Below are positions 57,112 to 64,000 of a stretch of DNA of 64,000 bases, piece by piece. Source of the DNA: Bacteroidales bacterium (lineage in GTDB: Bacteria > Bacteroidota > Bacteroidia > Bacteroidales > F082). The position numbers and the translations under genes were made by a program. The stretch lies in contig JAFYNJ010000008.1 of assembly GCA_017549805.1 (NCBI GenBank), forward strand, positions 248,001 through 312,000. The letters are read 5' to 3'. The first letter of the stretch is position 1, and the number at the start of each line of letters is the position of its first letter. Under the pieces are notes generated by a model that saw nothing but the letters and a program-made list of their open reading frames with translations, was not told the DNA's origin and searched no databases.

Positions 57112-58278
57112 ATGGAAGACAACTATCAACTCATCACCAAAACAGTGGCTGGCCTCGAAGAAGTTCTGGCTGCCGAAATCAGGAACTTGGGAGCCAAAAA
57201 CGTAAGGGTCATGCACCGTGCCGTCATCTGCGAAGGCAACAAGGAGATGATGTACCGACTCAACTACAACGTGCGCACCGGATTGAAGGTGCTGAAGCCC
57301 TACAAGACCTTCTTCGCCAAGAACCCCGACGAGCTTTACAAAAAAGTGCAGGAAATCCAATGGTGGGAGCTGCTCCGTACCGACCAGACCTTCTGCGTCG
57401 ATGCCGTCACCAGCGGACGTTTCTTCACCCACTCGCAATATGCCGCCCTGAAAGTCAAGGATGCCATCGTGGACCAGTTCCGCGAAGAAGTGGGACCCCG
57501 CCCAAGCATCAACACCTTGAATCCCGACTTGCGCATCAACCTGCACATCCGCGAGGACAAGGTGCAAATCCTGTTTGATAGTTCCAACGAGAGTCTGCAT
57601 CACCGCGGCTATCGCAAGCAGGTGGACAAAGCCCCGATGAACGAGGTGCTGGCAGCCGGTTTAATCCAACTCTCGGGTTGGAAGGCCGACTGCAACTTCC
57701 TCGACTGCATGTGCGGCTCGGGTACCTTGCCCATCGAGGCGGCCATGTTTGCCATGAAGATCCCGGCAGGCTACTACCGCAAGCAGTGGGGCTTCATGAA
57801 ATGGGACGACTGGGATCCAGAATTATGGCAACGCATCAAGGAAGAGGCCGACAGCCAGATCTGTGAGTTCGAGCATGAAATCTGGGCTTCCGACCGCTCT
57901 CCCAAGGCCGTGGCCATTGCCGAGGGCAACATCGTCAACGCCAAGCTACAGCACGACATCCACCTGATGAAGAAAAACATGGAGGACCTTACTCCACCCG
58001 AAGGAGGTGGCATCGTCATCATCAACCCGCCCTACGGCGACCGTCTGGAAGAGGACGACATCGACCAGGTGTATGAAAACATCGGCAACACCTTGAAACA
58101 CAACTTCCAAGGCTATCAATGCTGGCTCATCACCGACGACGCGGTGGCCCTCAAACATGTCGGCTTGAAACCCTCCGCCAAGATTCCCGTATGGAACGGT
58201 CCGTTGGAGTGCCGTTTTGTGAAGTTTGATATTTTTGGAGGGACCTTTAAAGAGTGGAAAACGGATCAGTTTTCCTGA
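57112..58278 (+). CDS. THUMP-domain 23S rRNA methyltransferase (RlmL/YpsC-like)
   Basis: A 388-residue class I SAM methyltransferase. The N-terminal ferredoxin-like plus THUMP region (to about residue 160) binds RNA. The catalytic part has CNFLDCMCGSGTLPIEAAM (SAM motif I) and the N6-adenine/N2-guanine signature IIINPPYGDR-type sequence VIINPPYGDRL. By similarity to RlmL and YpsC it should make an m2G in 23S rRNA. It is divergent from gatE and overlaps the convergent lipoprotein gene by 13 bases. Confidence 0.92.
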   Translation: MEDNYQLITKTVAGLEEVLAAEIRNLGAKNVRVMHRAVICEGNKEMMYRLNYNVRTGLKVLKPYKTFFAKNPDELYKKVQEIQWWELLRTDQTFCVDAVTSGRFFTHSQYAALKVKDAIVDQFREEVGPRPSINTLNPDLRINLHIREDKVQILFDSSNESLHHRGYRKQVDKAPMNEVLAAGLIQLSGWKADCNFLDCMCGSGTLPIEAAMFAMKIPAGYYRKQWGFMKWDDWDPELWQRIKEEADSQICEFEHEIWASDRSPKAVAIAEGNIVNAKLQHDIHLMKKNMEDLTPPEGGGIVIINPPYGDRLEEDDIDQVYENIGNTLKHNFQGYQCWLITDDAVALKHVGLKPSAKIPVWNGPLECRFVKFDIFGGTFKEWKTDQFS

Positions 58279-59309
58279 AATCCCCATGGTTTCCTGAAGA
58301 GGTCGAATTGGGTCCCAGACGAAAGATTTGCCTTGCTGGTTACGATGATACGCGACGACAACAAGCCATAGCCGCCTTTCACATTGCTGTATTCGCTTGA
58401 AAGGCTGAGACCATTCTGAATTGTTTGCAGATACTGGTAATAGTTGTTGAAGTCCTCACCGGCAGCTGTGATGGAAACATAAAAGTCATCCATGTAACGG
58501 ACTACATTGGGATGGTTTTCATCCCAAACCGTGTCGTTTCCAATGGCGCGCTCCATGACTTTGAACAAGTCATTTACTGAATAATAAAGCCGAAAGAGGT
58601 TCTCTGTACCCTCCACTTTCTCGTAAGCCCCAAGGGTTCGGGCTCCGTACGACCAAGAGACTTCCTTTTTGGTCATGGGTTGGCCGGAATGTTCCTCCCA
58701 ATAGTTGAATTGCATCCCGATCTCATAAAGCACCCCTTCATCTGTCGAAGAGAAAACCAGCCTTGAAAGCTGCTCGCTCGGAGTGGATTGAAAGTTTACC
58801 CCAGGCGTACCAATGGCAATGTTTCCTCCCACGACACCCGTTTCAGAAGTAACAGTGTCGTAGTCGGGTTTGACAACATAAAGCCTATAGCGGTATTTAT
58901 CGTTGCCACTATTGGTATTGAAACGCTCCGTGGTATAATAAAGTTTCTGATGAGGTGCATAAAACAGACCCGTTTCCTTGTCATGGATCGTAAGCGTGTC
59001 AAGGAAAAACTGCCGGCCGGTAGGCTTGAATGGTTGGTCGTGGGTGCTTTTCAATTCCAAGAAAAAAGCATCAAGTTTGCCGGGATAGTTGCTTGAATCG
59101 AAGATGGCTGCCACTTCATTGGCGTTGATGGGATGTTCGTTGTCGCTGCAAAACGCCTTGGTGATCTTGATGAAATTGGTGTCGGCCTGGGAGTCGATAA
59201 GGCCATAGACGACGGGGATGTCCTTGTAGTCGTCATAGAGCTCTACATCGGTACTGCAAGAAGCGAGAAACAATGCAATTATTCCGATAAAGAAAACTTG
59301 TATTTTCAT
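58266..59309 (-). CDS. Lipoprotein of unknown function (DUF4249-like layout)
   Basis: A 347-residue lipoprotein (IIALFLASCSTD lipobox). It is beta-rich throughout, beginning VELYDDYKDIPVVYGLIDSQADTNFIKITKAF, which recalls DUF4249-type proteins of Bacteroidetes but is not a confident match. It ends the prs-rplY-pth run and probably belongs to the same transcript, connected through a repeat tract whose last bases lie directly before its ATG. Its stop overlaps the convergent methyltransferase gene. Confidence 0.72.
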   Translation of the reverse strand: MKIQVFFIGIIALFLASCSTDVELYDDYKDIPVVYGLIDSQADTNFIKITKAFCSDNEHPINANEVAAIFDSSNYPGKLDAFFLELKSTHDQPFKPTGRQFFLDTLTIHDKETGLFYAPHQKLYYTTERFNTNSGNDKYRYRLYVVKPDYDTVTSETGVVGGNIAIGTPGVNFQSTPSEQLSRLVFSSTDEGVLYEIGMQFNYWEEHSGQPMTKKEVSWSYGARTLGAYEKVEGTENLFRLYYSVNDLFKVMERAIGNDTVWDENHPNVVRYMDDFYVSITAAGEDFNNYYQYLQTIQNGLSLSSEYSNVKGGYGLLSSRIIVTSKANLSSGTQFDLFRKPWGFQEN

Positions 59310-59310
59310 T

Positions 59311-59342
59311 CTAACTTCTTACTTCTGTCTTCTGACTTCTTA
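59311..59342 (-). repeat. Heptamer repeat tract between pth and the lipoprotein gene
   Basis: Plus-strand units ACTTCTT, ACTTCTG, TCTTCTG, ACTTCTT; on the sense strand it starts at the TAA of pth (TAAGAAG) and runs to the next ATG. Confidence 0.86.
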
Positions 59343-59897
59343 ATTAAACTGATTCATGGTCCTATCCGGCCCCTGCACCACGAAGCTCTTGATAGCCTCC
59401 ACGGCCTTGTCAACGGTTTCATCTACAACAGGCTCCTCGGAAGGTTTCCATTGGCCCAGCACGAAATCGGTCAAGTGGCCCAACGGGAAGTCGTTGCCAA
59501 TGCCGAAACGCAGGCGGCAGAAGACGTTGGTGCCCAATTTCTCAATGATGTCGGTAAGGCCGTTATGACCCGCGTCGGCACCCTTCTTGCGAAGGCGGAT
59601 GGTGCCAAGCGGCAGGGAGATGTCGTCGTTGACGACCAGCAGGTTCTCAATGGGAATCTTTTCCTGATCCAGCCAGTATTTCACCGCCTTCCCACTGAGG
59701 TTCATATAGGTGGTGGGCTTGATGACAAAAAGAGTCCTGCCTCGGAACTTCATTTCCGAGGTCTGAGCGAGGCGACCCGTTGTGAATGTGGCTTCGAGCT
59801 CTTTGGCCAAGCGGTCAGCGATCTTGAAACCTGAGTTGTGACGGGTGTTTTCGTACTCAGCTCCGATGTTTCCGAGGCAGGCGATCAGGTATTTCAT
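59340..59897 (-). CDS. pth: Peptidyl-tRNA hydrolase
   Basis: Recycles peptidyl-tRNAs released during translation. The 185-residue protein has ACLGNIGAEYENTRHNSGF with the catalytic His in TRHN, FVIKPTTYMNLSGKAV, LLVVNDDISLPLGTIRLR with the catalytic Asp, and GGHNGL-type DAGHNGLTDII. Length and motif order are those of bacterial Pth. It follows rplY by 3 bases, a common pairing. Confidence 0.96.
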   Translation of the reverse strand: MKYLIACLGNIGAEYENTRHNSGFKIADRLAKELEATFTTGRLAQTSEMKFRGRTLFVIKPTTYMNLSGKAVKYWLDQEKIPIENLLVVNDDISLPLGTIRLRKKGADAGHNGLTDIIEKLGTNVFCRLRFGIGNDFPLGHLTDFVLGQWKPSEEPVVDETVDKAVEAIKSFVVQGPDRTMNQFN

Positions 59898-59900
59898 TAA

Positions 59901-60476
59901 TTACTCTTCGGTCTCGTCGGTAGCAGCAGAAGCGCCACGAGCGGCACGGACCTCGACGATGACCTGGTAACCTGGGGTAACCATGGTCACGCCCTCGATG
60001 TTCAGGTCGCGGACCTTGATGGAATCGAGGATGTTGAGGTTGCTGATGTTGACGGTGATGATCTCAGGAAGGTCCTTGGCCAGACCGCTGACCTTGATCT
60101 TGCGGATGGGTTGCTTCAGCTTACCACCACGCATGACGCCAGGGGCACTGCCCTCGATGGCGAGAGGCAAAGTGACGGTGATGGGCTTGTCTTCCTTCAC
60201 AAGGAGGAAGTCGGCGTGCAGGACGTTGTCAGTCACAGGGTGATACTGCACATCCTGAAGGATGGTGTTGTAAGATTTGCCGTCGATGGTGACGTTGATG
60301 ATGAAGGTCTCCGGAGTAAAGAGGATCTTCTTGAAGTTCTTGGCTTCAGTGGCGAAATGGATTTGCTCGTCGCCGCCATAGAGGACGCACGGCACCAATT
60401 CAGCCTTACGCAAAGCCTTAGCATCTTTTTTCCCTACGTTCTCGCGAAGAGAACCGCTCAATGATACTGTTTTCAT
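59901..60476 (-). CDS. rplY: 50S ribosomal protein L25/general stress protein Ctc
   Basis: Binds 5S rRNA in the large subunit. The 191-residue protein is the long (CTC) form: an N-terminal L25 domain (SLSGSLRENVGKKDAKALRKAELVPCVLYGG) and a C-terminal TL5-like beta domain (PITVTLPLAIEGSAPGVMRGG). The order prs-rplY-pth is conserved in many bacteria. Its short C-terminal tail is acidic. Confidence 0.96.
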   Translation of the reverse strand: MKTVSLSGSLRENVGKKDAKALRKAELVPCVLYGGDEQIHFATEAKNFKKILFTPETFIINVTIDGKSYNTILQDVQYHPVTDNVLHADFLLVKEDKPITVTLPLAIEGSAPGVMRGGKLKQPIRKIKVSGLAKDLPEIITVNISNLNILDSIKVRDLNIEGVTMVTPGYQVIVEVRAARGASAATDETEE

Positions 60477-60502
60477 GGTGTTAATTTGTTAATAATGTAA
60501 TT

Positions 60503-61438
60503 TTATTTGAATAGCGAGCTGATCGACTCATAGTTCTCGATGCGACGGATCACATCGGCGAACAACGGCGCAGTGCTCACTACCTTGATTTTCTTGGAGG
60601 CGTTGGCGGGCAACGGGATGGAGTCGGTAACCACCACCTCGCTGAACACCGAGTTGTCGAGACGTTCCATGGCGGGACCGCTGCAAACGGCATGAGTGGC
60701 GAAGGCGCGGACGCTCTTGGCGCCGTTGTCCATCATAACCTGACCAGCCTTGACGATGGTGCCGGCAGTGTCGATGATATCATCCAAGATGATGACATTC
60801 TTGTCTTTCACATCACCGATGAGGGTCATGCTCTCCACTACGTTGGCGCGTGCACGCTGCTTGTGGCACACGGCCAGATCGCAACCTAAACGCTTGGCAT
60901 AGGCCGAGGCGCGTTTGGAGGCACCGAGGTCGGGAGCCGCAATCAGCAGGTTGTCAATGTTCATCTTCCTGATATGCTCAATGAAGAGGCTGGAGGCATA
61001 CAAGGCATCCATCGGGATGTCGAAGAAGCCTTGGATCTGGTCGGCATGGAGGTCCATGGTGATGATACGGTCGACATGGGCTGCTGTCAGCATGTTGGCC
61101 ACCAGCTTCGAGCCGATGCTCACACGCGGCTGGTCCTTGCGATCCTGACGTGCCCATCCGAAATAAGGAATCACCGCGATGACCTTGTGTGCCGAGGCGC
61201 GCTTGGCTGCATCGATCATCAACAACAGCTCCATCAAGTTTTCAGTAGGAGGCATGGTGGACTGCACGATGAACACATGATGACCGCGGATGCTCTCGTC
61301 GTATGAAGGCTGGAACTCGTGATCGGAGAACTCGACCACTGACGATTTCCCGAGAGGAGCACCATAGGCTTCGGCAATCTTTTCGCCCAACTCATGGGTG
61401 GCTCTTCCCGCAAAGATGGAAACGTATTTGGCTGACAT
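60503..61438 (-). CDS. prs: Ribose-phosphate pyrophosphokinase
   Basis: Makes PRPP from ribose 5-phosphate and ATP for nucleotide, His and Trp synthesis. The 311-residue protein has KYVSIFAGRATHELGEKIA, the catalytic flexible-loop region PYFGWARQDRKDQPRVS, MDLHADQIQGFFDIP, and the PRPP-binding loop VIILDDIIDTAGTI. The start at 61438 (MSAKYVS) is the family N-terminus; a -7 box lies 27 bases upstream. First gene of prs-rplY-pth-lipoprotein. Confidence 0.97.
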   Translation of the reverse strand: MSAKYVSIFAGRATHELGEKIAEAYGAPLGKSSVVEFSDHEFQPSYDESIRGHHVFIVQSTMPPTENLMELLLMIDAAKRASAHKVIAVIPYFGWARQDRKDQPRVSIGSKLVANMLTAAHVDRIITMDLHADQIQGFFDIPMDALYASSLFIEHIRKMNIDNLLIAAPDLGASKRASAYAKRLGCDLAVCHKQRARANVVESMTLIGDVKDKNVIILDDIIDTAGTIVKAGQVMMDNGAKSVRAFATHAVCSGPAMERLDNSVFSEVVVTDSIPLPANASKKIKVVSTAPLFADVIRRIENYESISSLFK

Positions 61439-61465
61439 TGCTGAATTGTTTGATTTTTCAGGCCG

Positions 61466-61473
61466 CAAAATTA
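61466..61473 (-). promoter_or_regulatory. -7 box TAATTTTG for prs
   Basis: TAnnTTTG match on the minus strand, 27 bases from the chosen prs start. Confidence 0.58.
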
Positions 61474-61536
61474 CTGCTTTTTAAGGAGACCACCAAAAGT
61501 TTTTTGATAAATTGATTGCAGAATAAGAAAAATGTG

Positions 61537-61544
61537 TAATTTTG
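61537..61544 (+). promoter_or_regulatory. -7 box TAATTTTG for tRNA-Leu, with a TTG -33 element
   Basis: TAnnTTTG match 24 bases before the tRNA; a TTG at 61516-61518 is spaced by 18 bases, close to the Bacteroidetes -33 spacing. Confidence 0.6.
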
Positions 61545-61568
61545 CACCCGCATTCCGACGGAAAGCAC

Positions 61569-61652
61569 GCCGAAGTGGCGGAATAGGTAGACGCGTCGGT
61601 CTCAAAAACCGATGAGGTTAAACTCGTGCCGGTTCGATCCCGGCCTTCGGTA
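61569..61652 (+). tRNA. tRNA-Leu (anticodon CAA)
   Basis: 84 nt class II tRNA: acceptor GCCGAAG/CTTCGGT, anticodon stem TCGGT/ACCGA around CTCAAAA (anticodon CAA), a long variable arm (TGAGGTTAAACTCGT), and a T arm with loop TTCGATC. The discriminator is A and a complete CCA is not encoded. Confidence 0.94.
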
Positions 61653-61657
61653 CCCAG

Positions 61658-61687
61658 AGCTTCCAAGTTTTTCTTGGAGGCTTTTTT
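61658..61687 (+). terminator. Terminator after tRNA-Leu
   Basis: Stem AGCTTCCAAG with CTTGGAGGCT (one wobble) followed by six T; 5 bases past the tRNA. Confidence 0.85.
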
Positions 61688-61703
61688 ATTTAGAAAAAAT
61701 CCT

Positions 61704-61711
61704 TATTTTTG
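61704..61711 (+). promoter_or_regulatory. -7 box TATTTTTG for the IscU-like gene
   Basis: Perfect TAnnTTTG match 47 bases upstream of the ATG at 61759. Confidence 0.58.
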
Positions 61712-61758
61712 CACTCTGTTTGAATCTTGTAATTATTAACTTAAATCTTTAAATAATA

Positions 61759-62451
61759 ATGATTTACACCCAAGAAGTACAGCATCAATGCTGTGTAAAG
61801 AAAGGCGCCAACCATCCTTGCGCTCCTATTCCGGAGGAAGGCAAGTGGGTGCGCGTCAAGGATGTGAAAGACATCAGTGGGTTTACCCACGGCATCGGCT
61901 GGTGCGCCCCCCAACAGGGTGCCTGCAAGCTGACCCTCAACGTGAAGGACGGCATCATCCAAGAGGCCTTGGTGGAGACCATCGGCTGCTCCGGCATGAC
62001 CCACTCGGCGGCCATGGCGGCTGAGATCCTGCCCGGCAAGACCGTCCTCGAAGCCCTCAACACCGACCTCGTGTGCGACGCCATCAACACCGCCATGCGC
62101 GAGATCTTCCTGCAAATCGTTTACGGTCGCTCCCAGTCGGCCTTCTCCGAAGGTGGATTGCTCGTCGGCGCCTCACTTGAGGACCTCGGCAAGGGCCTCC
62201 GTAGCCAAATCGGCACCATGTTCGGCACCCTTGAAAAGGGTCCTCGCTACCTCGAGATGACCGAAGGCTACTGCACCCGCATCGCCCTCGACGAGAACAG
62301 CGAGATCATCGGCTACGAATTCGTGAGCCTCGGCAAGATGATGGACTTTATTAAGAAAGGCGACGATGCCAATGAGGCCTTGAAGAAAGCCACCGGCACC
62401 TACGGCCGTTTCGCCGACGCCGCCAAATACATTGACCCACGTAAAGAATAA
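61759..62451 (+). CDS. IscU/NifU-like iron-sulfur scaffold protein
   Basis: A 230-residue protein related to the NifU N-terminal/IscU scaffold fold. Candidate ligands are Cys in QHQCCVKKG, GWCAPQQGACKL and ETIGCSGMTHSAAMAAEIL; the last resembles the GCG/S-AxA block around the second Cys of IscU. It is longer than IscU (about 130 residues) because of an added C-terminal part with EMTEGYCTRIALDE. It is the first gene of a pair with the GGGtGRT protein, 12 bases apart. A role in Fe-S cluster assembly or sulfur trafficking is inferred from the family. Confidence 0.85.
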   Translation: MIYTQEVQHQCCVKKGANHPCAPIPEEGKWVRVKDVKDISGFTHGIGWCAPQQGACKLTLNVKDGIIQEALVETIGCSGMTHSAAMAAEILPGKTVLEALNTDLVCDAINTAMREIFLQIVYGRSQSAFSEGGLLVGASLEDLGKGLRSQIGTMFGTLEKGPRYLEMTEGYCTRIALDENSEIIGYEFVSLGKMMDFIKKGDDANEALKKATGTYGRFADAAKYIDPRKE

Positions 62452-62463
62452 GGAGGACACACC

Positions 62464-63474
62464 ATGGCAAGAAGAGAAGTTAAATTCGAGAGTCAGGAAC
62501 GCCGCATGGCCAATGTCCTGAAAGTGTTGAACCAATATGGAATCAAGAGCATCGAGGAAGCCGACGAGATCTGCGAAGCCAAGGGCATCGACCCGTACAA
62601 GATGGCTGAGGAAACCCAGCCGATCTGCTTCGAGAACGTGAAGTGGGCCTACACCTGCGGTGCCGCCATCGCCATCAAGAAGGGCTGCAAAAACGCGGCC
62701 GAGGCGGCAGAAGCGATTGGAGAAGGCCTCCAATCGTTCTGCATCGACGGCTCCGTCGCCGACGACCGCAAGGTCGGACTCGGCCACGGCAACCTCGCCG
62801 CCCGTCTGCTCCGCGAGGAGACCGAGTGTTTCGCCTTCCTGGCCGGCCACGAAAGCTTCGCCGCCGCCGAAGGCGCCATCAAGATCGCCGAGATGGCCAA
62901 CAAGGTACGCCAGAAACCCTTGCGCGTCATCCTCAACGGCCTCGGCAAAGACGCCGCCAAGATCATCAGTCGTATCAACGGTTTCACCTACTGCCGCACG
63001 GAGTTTGACTACTACACTGGCAAGGTTCAAGTTGTGGAGCGCATCCCCTACTCGACCGGCCTCCGTTCCAAGGTGAACTGCTACGGCGCCGACGATGTCC
63101 GTGAGGGCGTGGCCATCCTGTGGCTCGAAAATGTCGATGTGTCCATCACCGGCAATTCCACCAACCCCACCCGTTTCCAGCACCCCGTGGCAGGCACCTA
63201 TAAGAAAGAGCGTTTGCTCGCTGGCAAGCCCTACTTCTCAGTGGCATCGGGCGGTGGCACAGGCCGCACCCTGCACCCCGACAACATGGCCGCCGGTCCC
63301 GCCAGCTACGGCATGACCGACACCATGGGCCGCATGCACAGCGACGCCCAGTTCGCGGGTTCCTCATCCGTCCCGGCACACGTCGAGATGATGGGCTATC
63401 TCGGCATGGGCAACAACCCGATGGTGGGCGCCACCGTCGCCGTCGCTGTGGCTGTGGAGCAAGCGATGAAATAA
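62464..63474 (+). CDS. GGGtGRT-family protein
   Basis: A 336-residue protein named for its motif, here SGGGTGRTLHP at about 63246-63278. Other marked features are ICFENVKWAYTCGAAIAIK, DRKVGLGHGNLAARLL, LAGHESFAAAEGAIKIAE and AGSSSVPAHVEMMGYLGMG. There is no signal peptide or membrane helix, so it is cytoplasmic. The family typically sits next to an IscU/NifU-like gene, as here, but has no established activity. The start is preceded by AAGGAGG, a rare good Shine-Dalgarno sequence for this genome. Confidence 0.88.
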   Translation: MARREVKFESQERRMANVLKVLNQYGIKSIEEADEICEAKGIDPYKMAEETQPICFENVKWAYTCGAAIAIKKGCKNAAEAAEAIGEGLQSFCIDGSVADDRKVGLGHGNLAARLLREETECFAFLAGHESFAAAEGAIKIAEMANKVRQKPLRVILNGLGKDAAKIISRINGFTYCRTEFDYYTGKVQVVERIPYSTGLRSKVNCYGADDVREGVAILWLENVDVSITGNSTNPTRFQHPVAGTYKKERLLAGKPYFSVASGGGTGRTLHPDNMAAGPASYGMTDTMGRMHSDAQFAGSSSVPAHVEMMGYLGMGNNPMVGATVAVAVAVEQAMK

Positions 63475-63505
63475 CGAAAAACTTAGAACGGAAAACGGAT
63501 AGTTT
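63473..63505 (+). repeat. Degenerate heptamer tract after the GGGtGRT gene
   Basis: Units AACTTAG, AACGGAA, AACGGAT just past the TAA stop; weaker than other tracts. Confidence 0.55.
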
Positions 63506-63516
63506 TCTTAAACAAA

Positions 63517-63554
63517 CCAACCCGGCTTAACCTGAGAAGGTTAGGCCGGGTTGG
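63517..63554. terminator. Strong terminator between the GGGtGRT gene and the right-edge gene
   Basis: Stem CCAACCCGGC/GCCGGGTTGG extended by TAACCT/AGGTTA around GAGA, with a T-run on the plus side and an A-rich stretch on the other; can serve both converging genes. Confidence 0.9.
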
Positions 63555-63572
63555 TTTTTGTCTAAATAATTT

Positions 63573-64000
63573 TTATCTGTATTTCTTTTTCTTAAAATCT
63601 TCTTTTGTCATCCTGTGAACAATGTCAAAACCATAAAACGTCATGTCAATGAATTCCTCCCAAGCCCGCTCACCCGTACCATACTCTCCTTTTTCAAATT
63701 CTTTTCTAGCCTTGTCTATTTCTTGTTTCGTGATAAACGGTGCTCTTTCCCAGGTTCCAATTTTGTGGTGAGCGAGGTCTATTTGAAGAAGCTCACTTTT
63801 AGCTTCTACCGTGGCAGCATCATTAACAATAGGTTCGTATTTATCAAAGTCAAAATCCACTAATGGAATGAGTTTTACCTCATTGTTTTGCAATATCCAT
63901 GTTCCGCTATAGGTGAGATCGTTATATCCACCATCCCAAGTTCCATCATCCCAAATGTACATGCCGCCAAATTCACCACCAAAATAAACACCAGCGATAT
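63573..64000 (-). CDS. Hypothetical protein, 5' end outside the window
   Basis: The frame is open to the right edge, so at least 141 codons are present and the true N-terminus is missing; the visible part begins IAGVYFGGEFGGMYIWDDGTWDGG. It is rich in Gly, Trp and Tyr at first (TYSGTWILQNNEVKLIPLVDF), then charged and helical (KARKEFEKGEYGTGERAWEEF), with a very basic C-terminus (FKKKKYR). I recognise no family. Codon use looks more A/T-rich than the neighbouring Fe-S genes. Confidence 0.7.
   Translation of the reverse strand, partial: IAGVYFGGEFGGMYIWDDGTWDGGYNDLTYSGTWILQNNEVKLIPLVDFDFDKYEPIVNDAATVEAKSELLQIDLAHHKIGTWERAPFITKQEIDKARKEFEKGEYGTGERAWEEFIDMTFYGFDIVHRMTKEDFKKKKYR

Overview
The window looks like a chromosomal segment of an anaerobic, host-associated member of the Bacteroidales, probably uncultivated. 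The evidence is: about twenty TAnnTTTG -7 promoter boxes of the Bacteroidetes type and few Shine-Dalgarno leaders; type IX secretion C-terminal signals on three large secreted proteins; many SPII lipoproteins and PorT-like barrels; secreted alpha-fucosidase and sialidase; a Na+-pumping methylmalonyl-CoA decarboxylase operon; and [FeFe]-hydrogenase maturation genes. No insertion sequence, phage, CRISPR array or rRNA was seen.

Layout. 1-11 kb: 3' end of leuS (with an unusual inserted domain), alpha-L-fucosidase, a zeta-toxin-like kinase with a small overlapping partner, tRNA-Pro(CGG), mntP, an Omp85-like barrel, an acyltransferase, a MltF-like lytic transglycosylase, two PorT-like barrels and queG. 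11-23 kb: crotonase, biotin carboxylase and acyl-CoA dehydrogenase genes, an SPFH protein, ileS, a DksA-like protein, lspA and gpmA. 23-32 kb: phosphatase, a large type B T9SS protein, a frame-disrupted asd, ribF, a C69 dipeptidase and glnS. 32-42 kb: BlaI/BlaR-type pair, a leucine-rich-repeat lipoprotein, tRNA-Gln(CTG), sialidase, udk, an FMN-binding protein and a DPP-IV-like peptidase. 42-49 kb: hydG, hydF and their ACT-like regulator, an M1 peptidase and lipoproteins. 49-53.5 kb: mce-mmdA-oadG-biotin carrier-mmdB operon. 53.6-57 kb: archaeal-type gatE-gatD. 57-64 kb: an rRNA-type methyltransferase, prs-rplY-pth-lipoprotein, tRNA-Leu(CAA), an IscU-like plus GGGtGRT pair and a partial gene at the right edge.

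Functional picture. Fucosidase, sialidase, peptidases and T9SS cargo point to growth on host glycans and proteins. The decarboxylase operon would couple the succinate-to-propionate route to a sodium gradient, and HydG/HydF imply hydrogen metabolism. Translation is unusually well represented (leuS, ileS, glnS, gatDE, pth, rplY, three tRNA genes).

Most notable: (1) archaeal-type GatDE encoded in the same window as GlnRS and tRNA-Gln, two routes to Gln-tRNA(Gln) where one should suffice; (2) a DUF559/Vsr-like nuclease-fold insertion just upstream of the KMSKS loop of LeuRS; (3) a dispersed family of heptanucleotide tandem repeats, about one per 3.5 kb, that sits on stop codons, lies in frame inside three genes, and coincides with a frameshift in asd that gain of a single 7-nt unit would repair. 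No stretch longer than 300 bases lacks a gene.
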